DNA of 5,946 nucleotides from an uncultured Mollicutes bacterium (GTDB lineage: Bacteria; Bacillota_I; Bacilli_A; RFN20; CAG-826), in contig URQK01000091.1 of assembly GCA_900549975.1 (NCBI GenBank), positions 1 to 5,946 on the forward strand, in the 5' to 3' direction. The notes under the pieces are model-generated. The model was given only the letters and a program-made list of their open reading frames with translations, ran no database searches and had not been told where the DNA came from. Position numbers and translations under genes: made by a program. This document shows, piece by piece, positions 5,778 to 5,946 of this stretch (position 1 is its first letter; every line of letters starts with the position of its first letter).

Positions 5778-5831
5778 ATAGTTTAATATTACGAATCCTA
5801 GTTTATATTAATGAACTATGATATTTTTTTT
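5778..5831 (+). terminator. possible weak Rho-independent terminator after the DUF3791 gene
   Basis: ATAGTTTAATAT (5778-5789) can pair with ATATTA (5805-5810) and AACTAT (5814-5819), leaving a 3-base bulge and a 15-base loop. A run of eight T's (5824-5831) follows a few bases later. The stem is nearly all A-T, so its stability is low. The T-run is the strongest part of the case. Confidence 0.4.
5779..5810. repeat. imperfect direct repeat within the terminator region
   Basis: TAGTTTAATATTA (5779-5791) recurs as TAGTTTATATTA (5799-5810), with one A missing and a 20-base period. The period is two helical turns, so a tandem protein site is possible, but chance similarity in such AT-rich DNA cannot be excluded. 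Confidence 0.35.
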
Positions 5832-5894
5832 ATTAGAAATTTTAATATAAAAGACTTGCAATTTTATGTGTTTATTCTGGTATTGCTCTCTTTA

Positions 5895-5906
5895 ATTGTT
5901 GACAAT
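5895..5906. promoter_or_regulatory. dyad over the -35 box of the right-end promoter (possible operator)
   Basis: ATTGT (5895-5899) and ACAAT (5902-5906) form a perfect 5-bp dyad around TG and enclose the -35 hexamer. One half-site, ATTGT, recurs at 5930-5934 near the predicted start site. A repressor site is plausible by position, but the symmetry is short. Confidence 0.3.
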
Positions 5907-5926
5907 AAAATTAATTATGATAATAT
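5899..5926 (+). promoter_or_regulatory. rightward promoter for a gene beyond the window
   Basis: A perfect -35 TTGACA (5899-5904) is followed after 16 bases by TAATAT (5921-5926), which keeps the key first, second and last bases of the -10 consensus. The start would be near 5933. No start codon with an SD is seen before the window ends at 5946, so the target gene lies to the right. Confidence 0.55.
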
Positions 5927-5946
5927 GAAATTGTAAAGATTCGAAT

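Noticed and set aside
5856..5886. A second promoter (TTGCAA) in the right-end gap.
   Set aside because: No acceptable -10 box occurs at 16-18 bases, while the TTGACA promoter just downstream is clearly better.
5937..5946. The window ends in AGATTCGAAT, which resembles the T-arm of a tRNA.
   Set aside because: The preceding 60 bases show no D-arm, anticodon arm or acceptor stem and instead hold a promoter. The match is most likely a chance palindrome.

Overview
The window carries a complete class I heat-shock operon, hrcA-grpE-dnaK-dnaJ, of the kind found in low-GC Gram-positive bacteria (Bacillota). The DNA is strongly AT-rich. DnaK (612 aa) is short in its N-terminal lobe, as in Gram-positives, and its catalytic lysine is at 72 while the EPTAAALAYG segment is already at 151-160. 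The operon starts with hrcA and is preceded by two CIRCE operators. TGA is the stop codon of hrcA and of the last small gene, and tryptophan is written TGG, so the standard bacterial code applies rather than the Mycoplasma code. An AT-rich, probably gut-associated member of Bacilli (Erysipelotrichales- or RF39-like) is a reasonable guess, but the sequence alone does not prove a genus.

Layout. Positions 1-378 are the 3' end of a gene entering from the left; synteny would suggest hemW, but the residues do not clearly show it. Positions 379-539 are the control region: a perfect AT-rich hairpin, phased A-tracts, then a sigma-A promoter whose -35 lies in one CIRCE and whose start site lies in a second. 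hrcA (540-1589) overlaps grpE (1561-2157) by 29 bases. dnaK (2177-4015) follows closely. dnaJ (4078-5217) comes after a 62-base gap that holds a GC-rich hairpin. A good Rho-independent terminator closes the operon at 5225-5259.

A promoter nested in that terminator then drives two small genes (5298-5537 and 5541-5762). The second belongs to the DUF3791 family. The first is an unnamed small helical protein that may be a distant relative of the second. The last 184 bases hold a weak terminator and a rightward promoter with a dyad over its -35 box, for a gene beyond the window.

How it works together. HrcA binds the CIRCE pair and represses its own operon. GrpE (nucleotide exchange), DnaK (ATP-driven chaperone) and DnaJ (substrate delivery and ATPase stimulation) form the main folding machine, so the operon is self-limiting. 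The chaperone genes are ordinary. The least understood part is the small two-gene cassette on the right, which looks like an accessory unit with its own transcription signals and no visible third partner.
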